Origin: Bacterioplanoides sp965200585
Lineage (GTDB): Bacteria; Pseudomonadota; Gammaproteobacteria; Pseudomonadales; Oceanobacteraceae
NCBI RefSeq assembly: GCF_965200585.1
Contig: NZ_OZ241361.1
Length of the DNA stretch: 64,000 nt
Strand: one strand, 5' to 3'
In this document: piece after piece, positions 53,113-62,042 of the stretch
Layout: the number at the start of each line of letters is the position of its first letter
How positions within the stretch are numbered: position 1 is the stretch's first letter
Made by a program: the position numbers and the translations under genes
Notes under the pieces: model-generated
What the model was told of the DNA's origin: nothing
The model's input: the letters and a program-made list of their open reading frames with translations, nothing else
Databases searched by the model: none

Positions 53113-54750
53113 ATGAAGCGTTTTATTCAATACAGCCTGGTATTCACTACCTTAAGCTCACTGCCATTCACCACTCAGGCATGGGAGTATGCTTTGGGTG
53201 ATTACAACACGTATTACAGCCACAGCGGTATTCCGTTAACCATGGATGAAGACATCCCTGTGCCATCTGAATTATTAAATAAAATTTCAACCGCATTGCC
53301 TGAAGGCAGAGATATTACTCTGACCAATCCGGATTATATTTCCGATGATAGTGGTGCCAACATCCGTGTGATCGAAACCGGAGAAGTATTTGTCACCTTT
53401 TTGCATGAAGGTGCGGGCTACCGAAATGGATTTGGTTATTTTACCTATACCGGAGATACCCCAACCAGCCGTGACGACATTAACGAAATTGTTTTATTAC
53501 CCAATGCCTCTTATTTTTACAGCGGTGGCGACAGTAATGGCATGCGTGTTGGTGATACCATCAGTTTGGGCACTCACGAGGCCGGGACGAATATCGGATT
53601 TTTTGTCATCGCCAATGGTTTCACGCCTTATCACGGCATAAAACCCTGGCAAAGCAGCGACTGGATTTTTTACACCATTAAAGACCTTAATGCTGAAAAT
53701 ATCGATGAATTAAAAGCACACACGGTGATGTTATACGATGATGAAAGTGGCAATATTGTGCTCGGCCTGGAAGATATATTAAGAACCCACCGAAGCTGCG
53801 ACCAGGACTTCAATGATATTATGTTTATGGTTTCGGCAACGCCATCGACAGCAATCGATCACAGTATTATTCATGAACTGCCAGAAAACCTCGACAGCGA
53901 TAACGACGGCGTTCTCGATGCCAACGATGACTATCCACACGACAGTGAACGCGCTTTTGACGTCTATTATCCCAGCGAAGATGGTCAGGGAACACTGGCA
54001 TTTGAAGATAACTGGCCTAACGAAGGCGACTACGATCTGAACGACCTGGTGGTGAAATACCGCTATAAAGAAACCCGAAATAGCCTGGGCCGAATTAAAG
54101 ATATCGACGTTGATTACACCTTCACAGCCCGGGGCGCATCACGTGCCAATGGCTTTGCTTTAGCACTGAATAATATTGCCGATGATGTTGGTTATAGCGC
54201 CAGCCTCAGCGTTAATGGTAGCGACAGCGAAACTATTAGCAGTGAAGCTGGCAGCTCTCATCTGAACTTTGTGGTTGTTGAGAATACCGAGACGATTATG
54301 CCCACTCCGGCGGGTTGCCAGTTTTATAATACCGACAGCAACTGCCCGCTCCGTCCGGAAATTCCCGCCCGTTTAGGCATCACTTTTGATGATGCCAAGC
54401 TGCGCAGCCAGATGGGCAACGCTCCTTATAACCCTTATCTTTTTGCAACCTTTGATCGTGGTCGTGAAGTGCATTTACCTAACCATCACCCTTCATCACG
54501 CGCTGACCAAAGCCGCTTTGGTCAGGGAGATGATGACTCAAACCGATATGATTTCAGTAAAACCTATAAAACGGCTGACAGCATGCCCTGGGCACTGAAT
54601 ATGCCCTATAGCTGGCTACACCCAACCTCCGGAGACAATATCGTTAATGTTTATGCCGACTATCGCCAGTGGGCAGAAAGTGGCGGATTAACCTCCACCG
54701 ATTGGTACACCAAAAACTATAACTCTAACCGGGTGTATATTGGTGAATAA
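53113..54750 (+). CDS. LruC-domain exoprotein with DUF4114 and calcium-binding repeat
   Basis: The 545-residue protein has a Sec signal (cleavage near TTQA-WE). The N-terminal half is DUF4114-like (VTFLHEGAGYRNGFGYFTY, CDQDFNDIMFMVSATP). A thrombospondin-3-type Ca2+ repeat follows (DSDNDGVLDANDDYPHDSE, about 260-278). The C-terminal half is the LruC domain (DUF4842): YYPSEDGQGTLAFEDNWPNE then GDYDLNDLVVKYRY, and GASRANGFALALNNI. It pairs with the upstream lipoprotein. LruC proteins occur as Leptospira surface antigens and in many marine bacteria. The role here is inferred to be extracellular. Confidence 0.85.
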   Translation: MKRFIQYSLVFTTLSSLPFTTQAWEYALGDYNTYYSHSGIPLTMDEDIPVPSELLNKISTALPEGRDITLTNPDYISDDSGANIRVIETGEVFVTFLHEGAGYRNGFGYFTYTGDTPTSRDDINEIVLLPNASYFYSGGDSNGMRVGDTISLGTHEAGTNIGFFVIANGFTPYHGIKPWQSSDWIFYTIKDLNAENIDELKAHTVMLYDDESGNIVLGLEDILRTHRSCDQDFNDIMFMVSATPSTAIDHSIIHELPENLDSDNDGVLDANDDYPHDSERAFDVYYPSEDGQGTLAFEDNWPNEGDYDLNDLVVKYRYKETRNSLGRIKDIDVDYTFTARGASRANGFALALNNIADDVGYSASLSVNGSDSETISSEAGSSHLNFVVVENTETIMPTPAGCQFYNTDSNCPLRPEIPARLGITFDDAKLRSQMGNAPYNPYLFATFDRGREVHLPNHHPSSRADQSRFGQGDDDSNRYDFSKTYKTADSMPWALNMPYSWLHPTSGDNIVNVYADYRQWAESGGLTSTDWYTKNYNSNRVYIGE

Positions 54751-54761
54751 AAAATTAGGCG

Positions 54762-54786
54762 AAAAAAAGCCGGAGCAAGCTCCGGC
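54762..54786 (-). terminator. Terminator for the minus-strand hydrolase pseudogene
   Basis: GCCGGAGC (54769-54776) pairs with GCTCCGGC (54779-54786) around AA, with seven U on the minus strand (54762-54768). Confidence 0.88.
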
Positions 54787-54816
54787 AAACGAGTCATACA
54801 CACTCATATTAAATAA

Positions 54817-55742
54817 TCAGGCTAACGCACCATGAATATCATTATTTTTCTGATGCACTTTGTCATCTGATGCGTTGGTCTGCTTGATGCTCAAATCATG
54901 TTCCGGACGATACATTTCAGATTTCCACTTATCCACCAGCTCCTGGTTATCATGATCCCAGGGATGAAAACCTTCTTTAAAATAATCACGATAGGGTTGG
55001 CGAATATTACGAATCACCCCTTTTCTGCCCCATAAAAATTGATAAAAACCTTTTATTTCGCGCCAGCTGGGCATTTTTCTCGCCCACCAGAGCAACGCAA
55101 CCATATAGCAGCTGATACGAATAGAAAATAATGCAGTTACCAGTCGCAGGATGCGGCGCAGATATTTCTGATCTTTTTCCACACTCATGTACACATCAAA
55201 CGCCACGGCTTTATGTTCAATTTCTTCGACGGCGTGCCAGTATAATAATTCTTTAACCGAGTCTTCCATGGGTTCAAGCACTTCCGGGTTATTCAATATA
55301 AACTCGGCCATGATGGCTGTTATATGCTCCATACCCACCGTCATCGCTAAGCGGAATTTGGGAGTGGCATATTTACGGGCTCTGAATTTATTAATGTCTT
55401 TTTCGAGATGCTTTCTAACCGGACCGCGTCCAGACCTAATTCTTTTAAGGCTTCATTGGCGCGTTTGTGCTGATGACTGTGATGCCCTTCCTGACCAATA
55501 AACCCACGTATTTGTTGCTTCAGTTTTTCATCCGTCACCTGATCGCGATATAACCGCACGGATGCAATAAACTCAGCTTCTCCCGGTGGGAAAGTAGAGG
55601 ATAACGCCGCACCAAATACTGAAATAACCGAATTATTTTTATAAAAAAAGCGCTGTTTAACGGTTTCAAACGGGAACGACATACGCCGCGGTTTAATATC
55701 GACTTTGCCACCCAGCTCTGTGGCCTCTGATGCCTGTGTCAT
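54817..55742 (-). pseudogene. Metal-dependent hydrolase (PF10118-like), frameshifted
   Basis: Two abutting frames (55347-55742 and 54817-55344) together make one about 305-residue protein. The first ends after GLDAVRLE in a stop 75 nt later; the second frame carries on with KHLEKDINKFRARKYATPKF into MEHITAIMAEFILNN and WHAVEEIEHKAVAFDVYM. Together they read as the metal-dependent hydrolase family, with GHHSHQHKRANEAL and the HAVEEIEHK metal ligands. The junction needs one extra base at the TTT run at 55412-55414, so it is a single-base deletion or a sequencing error. If real, the gene is inactive. The terminator downstream is intact. Confidence 0.8.
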
Positions 55743-55923
55743 GGTCCAGCCTCACTTTTATCATTGTTATTTATTCATAATGGGTTTAATCCGCAATAAA
55801 ACACAGGTGCTTTCACGACAAAGAAACAGGTGTTATTAAGCCAGACAGGCGCATGACTTATGACTACAATATCCCCTCAGGCTGTATGCCACAGTGCTCA
55901 CAAAAACAAATCCGGAAAACATC

Positions 55924-56373
55924 ATGACAATCATTTGGGTGGACGCCGATGCCACACCAAAGGCCGTACGCGAAATCATCTGCCGTGCCGCCGTTCGCAC
56001 CGAGACCACAACACGCTTTGTGGCAAATCACCGCATCCCGCTGCCGCCCTCACCTTTTCTGATTAATGTTCAGGTTGAAGCTGGGTTTGATGTCGCCGAT
56101 AACCTGATTGCGCAACAGGCACAACCCGGGGATCTGGTGATCAGTCAGGATATTCCGTTGGCTGCCGAAGTGCTGGAAAAACAGGTGGATGCGATTAATA
56201 ACCGGGGTGAACCTTATTCACCAGAGACCATTCGCCAGAAGCTGAACATGCGCGATTTTATGGAAACGTTACGCTCAAGTGGTGTGCAAAGCGGTGGCCC
56301 GGCGCCATTTTCAGATAAAGACAAACAGACCTTTGCCAATGCGTTAGACCGCTGGCTGGCAAAACACGGCTGA
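55924..56373 (+). CDS. UPF0178 (YaiI/YqxD) family protein
   Basis: The 149-residue protein starts IIWVDADATPKAVREIICRAA, has the motifs DVADNLIAQQAQPGDLVISQD and IPLAAEVL, and ends with a helical tail. These match the YaiI/YqxD family (DUF188), which has a PIN-like fold with acidic residues at the active-site positions, but no established substrate. The ATG at 55924 is used because the family starts there; a longer upstream frame lacks similarity. Confidence 0.9.
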   Translation: MTIIWVDADATPKAVREIICRAAVRTETTTRFVANHRIPLPPSPFLINVQVEAGFDVADNLIAQQAQPGDLVISQDIPLAAEVLEKQVDAINNRGEPYSPETIRQKLNMRDFMETLRSSGVQSGGPAPFSDKDKQTFANALDRWLAKHG

Positions 56374-56395
56374 GCAGGAAGAGGTTGCCAGAGGC

Positions 56396-57187
56396 TTAGC
56401 GATTAACCAGATGTTGCTCTTCTAAAATCTGCTGATAACGACCAGAGTTGATCAGCATTTTTAATGCCTGATTAAAGCGCTGACGCCATTCGCGGTTTTC
56501 TGCTCGTAATTTGTTAAAGCCAACAAATAATTCGTTTTGATGAATTACCGGTTTTACCGGCTTTAACCGTGTTGTGATGTCAGGCAACTGAGGCTGTAGC
56601 TGATACATTGCAAAACGAATGGCTTTTTCACCGGTAATAAAGCCATCAATGCGCTGATGATAGGTCAGCTTAACACCTTGCTGCACACTATTGAGCGGTA
56701 CTAATTGCAGGTTTGGAGTACGATGAAATTCCGGTGAAATGTTCGCTCCCCGGAGCATACCAATACGATATTTTGACAAATCGGCTAACTTAGAAAAGTG
56801 GACCTCACGCTCAGCATGGGCGAACAACGTCATAGACAGAGCCCCATAACGATCGGAAAAGTGAACCCAGTGCTCACGTTGTGGATCATGATACAACTCC
56901 GTAATTGCATCACAACGACCACCCTGTGTCAGTTCAACCGCCCGCGCCCAGGGAACATACGAGCGCTGAAACGGAATAGCCGCCAATTGTAACGCTTCAT
57001 CCACCACCTGCACGGCCCAGCCGCCCTTCAATGCACTGCGATCAACAAAAGGTGGCCAATGATCCAGAGTACAAAGCCGTAATGGTAAGTCAGACGAGGT
57101 CCCGTCAAGAGAGGTGTTGTCAGAGTAAGCAGAAAAAGAGGTTGCCATCAGCAATAGCGCAAACAGCAGCAGAGGCAATGACCTCAT
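56396..57187 (-). CDS. Periplasmic amino-acid-type solute-binding protein
   Basis: A signal peptide (MRSLPLLLFALLLMATSFSA) is followed by a type 2 periplasmic binding fold (SBP_bac_3). Features include LRLCTLDHWPPFV, GGWAVQVVDEALQLAAIPF, the RIGMLRGANISPEF segment and YQQILEE. There is no transporter nearby. The start is at 57187, overlapping the diguanylate cyclase stop by one base; ATG 57199 is an alternative. In such pairs the binding protein may act as a ligand sensor for cyclic-di-GMP signalling or as a truncated amino-acid sensor. The ligand is unknown. Confidence 0.82.
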   Translation of the reverse strand: MRSLPLLLFALLLMATSFSAYSDNTSLDGTSSDLPLRLCTLDHWPPFVDRSALKGGWAVQVVDEALQLAAIPFQRSYVPWARAVELTQGGRCDAITELYHDPQREHWVHFSDRYGALSMTLFAHAEREVHFSKLADLSKYRIGMLRGANISPEFHRTPNLQLVPLNSVQQGVKLTYHQRIDGFITGEKAIRFAMYQLQPQLPDITTRLKPVKPVIHQNELFVGFNKLRAENREWRQRFNQALKMLINSGRYQQILEEQHLVNR

Positions 57188-58005
57188 CAGAGAATCCACT
57201 GCTCGCCGTCATCGTCATCGATAAAGTCATCTTCATCGTCATGACCGTCAGCAAAACCAAAATCCGGCTGTTCTTCGCTGCCAAGCGATGGCTCCGGTTC
57301 TTCCACTTCGCTGAACATAGAGCCCAGTGCCTGTTTTTCATCACCCGAGACCTGAGTTTCAGGCACTTCAAACACCGGATAGCAGACGCGGTTACGGCCT
57401 TCGGCTTTGGCCCGGTATAACTGCTCATCAGCGGCTTCAACCAAGCGTGAGGACGTCGTTGGTTGCTCAGCACTGTGTAGCGCCAGACCAATACTGGCGG
57501 TAACACCAATAGCCGTATGACCATCAATAAAAACCGGTGTGGCGGCAATATTTTCACGTAAACGCTCGGCCACATGGGCTGCCAGCATCAACTCGGTGGT
57601 TGGCAGAATCACCACAAATTCTTCACCACCATAACGGCACTGAATATCCAGCCGACGGGTGGTATCACGGATGATACGTGCGGTTTGTTTTAACACCAGA
57701 TTACCGGCTTCATGGCCGTGGGTGTCGTTGATTTGTTTGAAATGATCCAGATCGATCATCATCACGGCGGTAGAAATCAGAGTGCGCTCGGTACGCTCCA
57801 GTTCAATTTCCAGCGCCTCACGGAAATGGCGAACATTAAACATCCCCGTCAGCGGATCGGTTACCACCTCGGTACGCAGGCTGACCACTTCCTGATAATA
57901 AGCACATTCCTCACCCGCCGGGCATTGGTTTCCATCTGCCGGAGAGTCACCACGGTGTTTACACAAGGTATTAATGGTGTCTGGTTGTGACAGCGCCTCG
58001 GCCAT
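57187..58005 (-). CDS. Diguanylate cyclase with cysteine-rich N-terminus
   Basis: The 272-residue soluble protein has a GGDEF domain with the variant active motif GGEEF (RYGGEEFVVILP, about 122-133), preceded by TDPLTGMFNVRHF and DLDHFKQINDTHGHEAGN. An N-terminal Cys/His cluster (C15, H17, C28, C34 in CKHRGDSPADGNQC-type spacing) may bind metal. The C-terminal 45 residues are strongly acidic (DDEDDFIDDDDGEQW). It is translationally coupled to the solute-binding protein gene. No membrane segment is present, so it acts in the cytosol. The inferred signal is unknown. Confidence 0.88.
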   Translation of the reverse strand: MAEALSQPDTINTLCKHRGDSPADGNQCPAGEECAYYQEVVSLRTEVVTDPLTGMFNVRHFREALEIELERTERTLISTAVMMIDLDHFKQINDTHGHEAGNLVLKQTARIIRDTTRRLDIQCRYGGEEFVVILPTTELMLAAHVAERLRENIAATPVFIDGHTAIGVTASIGLALHSAEQPTTSSRLVEAADEQLYRAKAEGRNRVCYPVFEVPETQVSGDEKQALGSMFSEVEEPEPSLGSEEQPDFGFADGHDDEDDFIDDDDGEQWIL

Positions 58006-58186
58006 AAAGCGATGTGCCCCTTATACATCGAAAAAACAGGAGTAGGCTTTGAGTCTAGCAGCTCACTCGGTGATTGCTCGTAACTTTCTTTATATTTCTG
58101 TTATTTATGCGACGGATTCGACGGCTTTCTGCCACATTCTGACAGTCACTGGTAAACTGTCGTCATTGCTTACTGAATAACGTGTT

Positions 58187-59014
58187 ATGAACCCAACATC
58201 TGCTTCATCACCGGCAACGTCTTCATCACCGGCAACAACTTCATCGACTACAGCGAGCCAACAGGATCGTAATTTTGATGATCTGGCCGAGCGTTTCCGT
58301 CGCACCATCTACGCCACTCCTAAGGGCCAGTTGCGGCTGGCGGCGTTACAACAAGACTTCAGCGATCTGAACGTGTCGCTGAACAACGCTCAGGTGCTGG
58401 ATATTGGCGGCGGCCAGGGGCAGTTCAGCCTGCTGCTGGCACAACAACAGGCACACATCAGCCTGTGTGATATATCCGAAGAGATGCTGGCACTGGCGCG
58501 CGATCAATTCGCCGCCGAGCAGTTACCGTTAATCAGTAAACACTGTGGGCTGCAGGACTGCGCTGGCGAATTTCCGCAACAATACGATGTGGTGCTGAAC
58601 CATGCGGTGCTCGAATGGCTGGAGCAACCGTTTGAAGCACTGCAACAACTGGCCGATCGGGTTCGCTCCGGTGGTTGGTTATCGCTGATGTTTTACAACT
58701 TGCACGGCCATCAATGGCGGCAATTAATGAACGGCCGCACCCACGCTCCCACTTCCAGTAATCAGCGCCTGCGAGAATCCGGTAACGCTCCGCAGCATCC
58801 ACTGGACCCGGATGTTATTCAGCAGCAGCTGGAAGCGCTTGGTTTTTCGATACAACGCTGGCGTGGCATTCGTTGTGTACACGACCATATGCATCAGAAA
58901 ATCCGCGAGCGTATTGGCCAGGATAAAGTGAATCTTGCAGACCTGGAGTTTGGCTTACAGGAACCGTATCGTCGTCTGGGGCGCTATGTTCACTTTCTGG
59001 CTAAAAAAGCCTGA
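58187..59014 (+). CDS. cmoM: tRNA uridine-34 5-oxyacetate methyltransferase CmoM
   Basis: CmoM (formerly SmtA) methylates cmo5U at the wobble position of certain tRNAs with SAM. The SAM motif is LDIGGGQGQFSLLLAQQ (about 66-82). The family features NHAVLEWLEQPFEALQ, MFYNLHGHQWRQLM and EPYRRLGRYVHF are all present. The first 20 residues are a Ser/Thr/Ala-rich run with no counterpart in E. coli CmoM; an 18-nt near-repeat (TCTTCATCACCGGCAAC) lies in it. Length 275 reflects that extension. Confidence 0.9.
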   Translation: MNPTSASSPATSSSPATTSSTTASQQDRNFDDLAERFRRTIYATPKGQLRLAALQQDFSDLNVSLNNAQVLDIGGGQGQFSLLLAQQQAHISLCDISEEMLALARDQFAAEQLPLISKHCGLQDCAGEFPQQYDVVLNHAVLEWLEQPFEALQQLADRVRSGGWLSLMFYNLHGHQWRQLMNGRTHAPTSSNQRLRESGNAPQHPLDPDVIQQQLEALGFSIQRWRGIRCVHDHMHQKIRERIGQDKVNLADLEFGLQEPYRRLGRYVHFLAKKA

Positions 59015-59030
59015 ATCATGGATGTTTAAC

Positions 59031-59435
59031 ATGAAGCCCAAGCTCACCGTTGTTCTGTTGTTATTGTTACTGCCTGCCACCAGCCAGGCGTTTTATTTTG
59101 TGCAGGGATTTAATCATTCACAACGCCAACAGGATGGTTTTCGCTTCGGCTATCACAATCAAAATCCGGATTTATTCTGGCGAGCGTATCTCAGCTACAG
59201 CCCGTCGCTGAATAAAGTACTGGATGATGATCAATACGGTAAAACGGACCTCAGTCTGGATTGGGTGATACCCCTGCCCGGCACGTATTCGAGTGTATTT
59301 GTCGGCGGCACTTTGAATCAGCGCGGCGCACGCTCGGTTCAGGCCGGAGTGTCTGTTTTAAAATATCTGGAGTTGGGCTGGCACTGGCGTGAAGGTAAAA
59401 CCAACTCTTACCTTGGTGTGAACCTGAGTTTCTGA
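59031..59435 (+). CDS. Small exported beta-rich protein
   Basis: The 134-residue product starts at ATG 59031 (MKPKLTVVLLLLLLPATSQA) with a clear signal peptide. The mature part has alternating beta strands: FRFGYHNQNPDLFWRAYLSY, LDWVIPLPGTYSSVFVGG, LELGWHWREGK and YLGVNLSF, ending in Phe. The Phe-ended pattern looks like a short outer-membrane beta barrel or its fragment. I recognise no family. It follows cmoM by 16 nt. Confidence 0.65.
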   Translation: MKPKLTVVLLLLLLPATSQAFYFVQGFNHSQRQQDGFRFGYHNQNPDLFWRAYLSYSPSLNKVLDDDQYGKTDLSLDWVIPLPGTYSSVFVGGTLNQRGARSVQAGVSVLKYLELGWHWREGKTNSYLGVNLSF

Positions 59436-59534
59436 AAGCACTCTTTATCAGCAACACTCTTTGTCAGAAAGCAGGGATGATCCAACATTCGGGTTATGCC
59501 ATGCTATGACCCTGTTATTGTCCGGTAAATAATC

Positions 59535-60527
59535 ATGACTTCTCTTGCTGATATTCCCTTCTCTCTGCTGGATCTGGCGTCGGTCACCCGTGGCAGTTCC
59601 ATTGGCGACACCCTGCAGCGCATGTTCCGCTGTGCTCAACATGCTGACAAGCTCGGATTTGAGCGTTTCTGGCTGGCTGAACATCACAATATGGAAGGCA
59701 TTGCCAGCAGCGCTACCTCAGTATTAATTGGTCAGGTAGCCGCCAAAACAGAGAAAATCCGGGTCGGCTCTGGCGGTATTATGCTGCCGAATCACCCGCC
59801 GCTGGTGGTCGCCGAGCAATTTGGCACACTGGATTGTCTGTTTCCGGGGCGTATTGATTTAGGACTTGGGCGTGCGCCGGGTACCGATCCGGTCACCATG
59901 CGGGCACTGTATCGGGATGAACGCCGGGCTGATTTTTTCCCGGACGAAGTCAGTGAATTACAACGTCTGTTAGGGCCGGATAGCGGCCCACACCCGGTTA
60001 AATCTTATCCCGGCTCTGATAGCCAGGTGGATATCTGGTTACTGGGTTCCAGCTTGTTCAGTGCCCAGCTTGCAGCACAACGTGGCTTGCCGTATGCCTT
60101 TGCCGGACACTTTGCCCCGCCACTGGCACGTCAGGCACTGAACCTGTACCACCAGTTATTCCAGCCATCCGACGTGCTGGAAAAGCCTTACGCAATTTTG
60201 TGCCTGCCAGTGATTCCGGGAGAAACCGATGAAGAAGCGCAATACCTGCTGACCAGTGCCCAGCAACGGGTAATTGCCCTGCGCACCGGAAAGCCTCTGT
60301 ACCTGCCACCACCGGTAGAAACCATGGAAGGCATCTGGAGTCCGATGGAACGCATGCAGGTTGAAGCCTTTTTAGATCTGGCGGTTGTGGGTGGCCCGGC
60401 AACCGTAAAATCCAAACTGACAATGCTGGCGGAACAATTACCGGTGCAGGAATTTATGTTCAGTATGGATATTTATGATGAAGGTAAACGTCTGAGAGCA
60501 CTGGAGCTGCTGGCTGAAATTCGCTAG
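59535..60527 (+). CDS. Luciferase-like (LLM) flavin-dependent oxidoreductase
   Basis: The 330-residue (beta/alpha)8-barrel belongs to the LLM family that uses reduced FMN, in the YhbW/alkanal-monooxygenase-like branch: PFSLLDLASVTRGSS, FERFWLAEHHNMEGIASSATSV, GSGGIMLPNHPPLVVAEQFGTL and RIDLGLGRAPGTDP. The substrate cannot be told. A perfect 16-nt palindrome (60529-60544) follows the stop. A degenerate piece of a second copy of this gene's 3' end lies at 61391-61488. Confidence 0.88.
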   Translation: MTSLADIPFSLLDLASVTRGSSIGDTLQRMFRCAQHADKLGFERFWLAEHHNMEGIASSATSVLIGQVAAKTEKIRVGSGGIMLPNHPPLVVAEQFGTLDCLFPGRIDLGLGRAPGTDPVTMRALYRDERRADFFPDEVSELQRLLGPDSGPHPVKSYPGSDSQVDIWLLGSSLFSAQLAAQRGLPYAFAGHFAPPLARQALNLYHQLFQPSDVLEKPYAILCLPVIPGETDEEAQYLLTSAQQRVIALRTGKPLYLPPPVETMEGIWSPMERMQVEAFLDLAVVGGPATVKSKLTMLAEQLPVQEFMFSMDIYDEGKRLRALELLAEIR

Positions 60528-60577
60528 TGCTGGGATATCCCAGCCTCTGGCATCATCAGAATACTTCCATGTTGCAT

Positions 60578-61252
60578 TTATGTACTTAAATCGGTTTCTT
60601 CCCAGTTTTCATTTGGGGAGAGACACCAGGTCAGACTATGTCTGCGCTCATGAACGGCTCCTCCATCGCTAACCGGATCATAATTTTCCGGAACGGTGGC
60701 GCCACCAAGCTGAGCGCTTCTGACAGCATTATGTGCGCAATAATATAGATCTTCCAGAGCAATAATTTCTTCAAGGCTACGAGCCTTATCAGACGCCAGC
60801 AAGTCATCAACGACAGAATCCAGGCCTGGCATGAATTCATAAATCATTGCTTTTGTAACTTCATTCGGTAGCTGGCCGATATTAACCAAAGGTTCAATAT
60901 CAAAACCTAACACCCATGATAAAGCCCACATATTTTCCAAACGCCAACCGATGGTATTAAGGTATTGTTCATTAGCTTCAGCGCGAGGAAGCGAGATAAT
61001 TCCCAGTTCCTCCTGTGTCATATACTCATTTAGCTGATTTTTTTCGACATAACTTTTAATTCGATCTGATGATGTTTGCTCTTCACTAAAAACAACCCAA
61101 CAAACAACAGCATCCAAAGCGTAAAGCCTTGAAGCAATCTCTTTATAACCTCTCAAGTCACTGCCACTAGAAACAGGCAAGCTACTAGCCACTCTAAAAC
61201 CAAGTTCTGAAAGCTTATTTAGGTTATTGTTCCTGATATCTATAAAATTCAT
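60578..61252 (-). CDS. DUF4272-family protein
   Basis: The 224-residue cytosolic protein has the DUF4272 layout: EIASRLYALDAVVCWVVFSE, a helical middle (YLNTIGWRLENMWALSWVLG) and the C-terminal signature VHERRHSLTWCLSP then NWEETDLST. DUF4272 proteins are widespread, sometimes beside toxin genes, but no function is established. The gene stands alone in a decayed region, and no toxin-like gene is near. Confidence 0.7.
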   Translation of the reverse strand: MNFIDIRNNNLNKLSELGFRVASSLPVSSGSDLRGYKEIASRLYALDAVVCWVVFSEEQTSSDRIKSYVEKNQLNEYMTQEELGIISLPRAEANEQYLNTIGWRLENMWALSWVLGFDIEPLVNIGQLPNEVTKAMIYEFMPGLDSVVDDLLASDKARSLEEIIALEDLYYCAHNAVRSAQLGGATVPENYDPVSDGGAVHERRHSLTWCLSPNENWEETDLST

Positions 61253-61338
61253 TTAAGTTCCATTATTAAACTGATACGAATGGGAATAATCCTTGTCATC
61301 AGCAAGGTAACATATCATCTTTCCACAGAACTATTAAA

Positions 61339-61395
61339 GTTACGAACTGACCGCCTCAATCACTATAAACTTAGATGCATCAAACGTATGCTGAC
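61339..61395 (-). pseudogene. Remnant of the serine-hydrolase 3' end
   Basis: The 25 bases at 61339-61363 are identical to 62429-62453, including the stop codon of the serine-hydrolase fragment. A 6-nt deletion and scattered changes follow. It directly abuts a fragment of another gene. Confidence 0.8.
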
Positions 61396-61488
61396 GATGC
61401 TGGTAGAGGCATTGCCGGTTCAGAAGTTTGGATATTTATGATGAAGGCAAATGTCAGAGAGCGCTGGAGCTGCTAGTTGACATTCGCT
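61391..61488 (+). pseudogene. Remnant of an LLM oxidoreductase 3' end
   Basis: Matches the last about 110 nt of the gene at 59535-60527, including GGATATTTATGATGAAGG exactly, with about one in five bases changed and an 11-nt deletion that shifts the frame. It is the end of a second copy. Confidence 0.8.
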
Positions 61489-61676
61489 ATTGGTTTGTTG
61501 GCAGGTAGTTAGGTTTTATGCAAAGTAAGCATCAAGCCTAAAAGCTGCCTTTAGCTTTCTCCCCGGAAAAATTCTCTCTTTGATAATTCCAGGCTACATT
61601 CACTTGTAAGAGCTATTATAGTTTAATATCTAAGGTTTCTGCTTTAAGAAAATAAAATTTCTTTGTTATGGAGAAC

Positions 61677-62030
61677 CTAGTTGTAATCACCGAAAAACAG
61701 ATATTTTAATTTTTCATTATTAGTTCCAGGAAAGCATTCTCCAGTACCGCCTAATGTTACCGGTTTACCTGACATATAAGCAGCCAGAACCATAGAAAAT
61801 GCATTCTTCATACTTGGATCAGTGTCTGCCAAGTCAATTATAATGTATCTGGATTGAACTCCAGAATTACATGGTGACTGGTAATTCTCACCTACAGATA
61901 CAAAAGCTGCATTATGGACGCGAACATCATTAACCCAAAGTTCGGTGATTTCACCTTCTAATTTAATCCCAGCATTGGATTGATGATTTAAAAAGATACT
62001 TAAAATAATTCCTAAAAGAGATTTCTTCAT
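61677..62030 (-). CDS. Small secreted protein with two cysteines (second example)
   Basis: The start is ATG 62030 (MKKSLLGIILSIFL) with GGGG 6 nt upstream; ATG 62042 is an alternative. The precursor is 117 residues with a signal peptide cut near QSNA-GI. The mature protein has VNDVRVHNAAFVSV, a Cys in SPCNSG, a helix MKNAFSMVLAAYMSGKPVTL, and a Cys in TGECFPG. The order of strand, Cys, helix, strand, Cys is that of the 34670-35005 product, though sequence identity is low. No function is known. The gene lies alone in an AT-rich decayed zone. Confidence 0.62.
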   Translation of the reverse strand: MKKSLLGIILSIFLNHQSNAGIKLEGEITELWVNDVRVHNAAFVSVGENYQSPCNSGVQSRYIIIDLADTDPSMKNAFSMVLAAYMSGKPVTLGGTGECFPGTNNEKLKYLFFGDYN

Positions 62031-62042
62031 TCCATTCCCCAT

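Noticed and set aside
60578..61252. Toxin-immunity pair with DUF4272 as immunity protein
   Set aside because: No toxin, secretion marker or repeat-rich carrier gene lies next to it.
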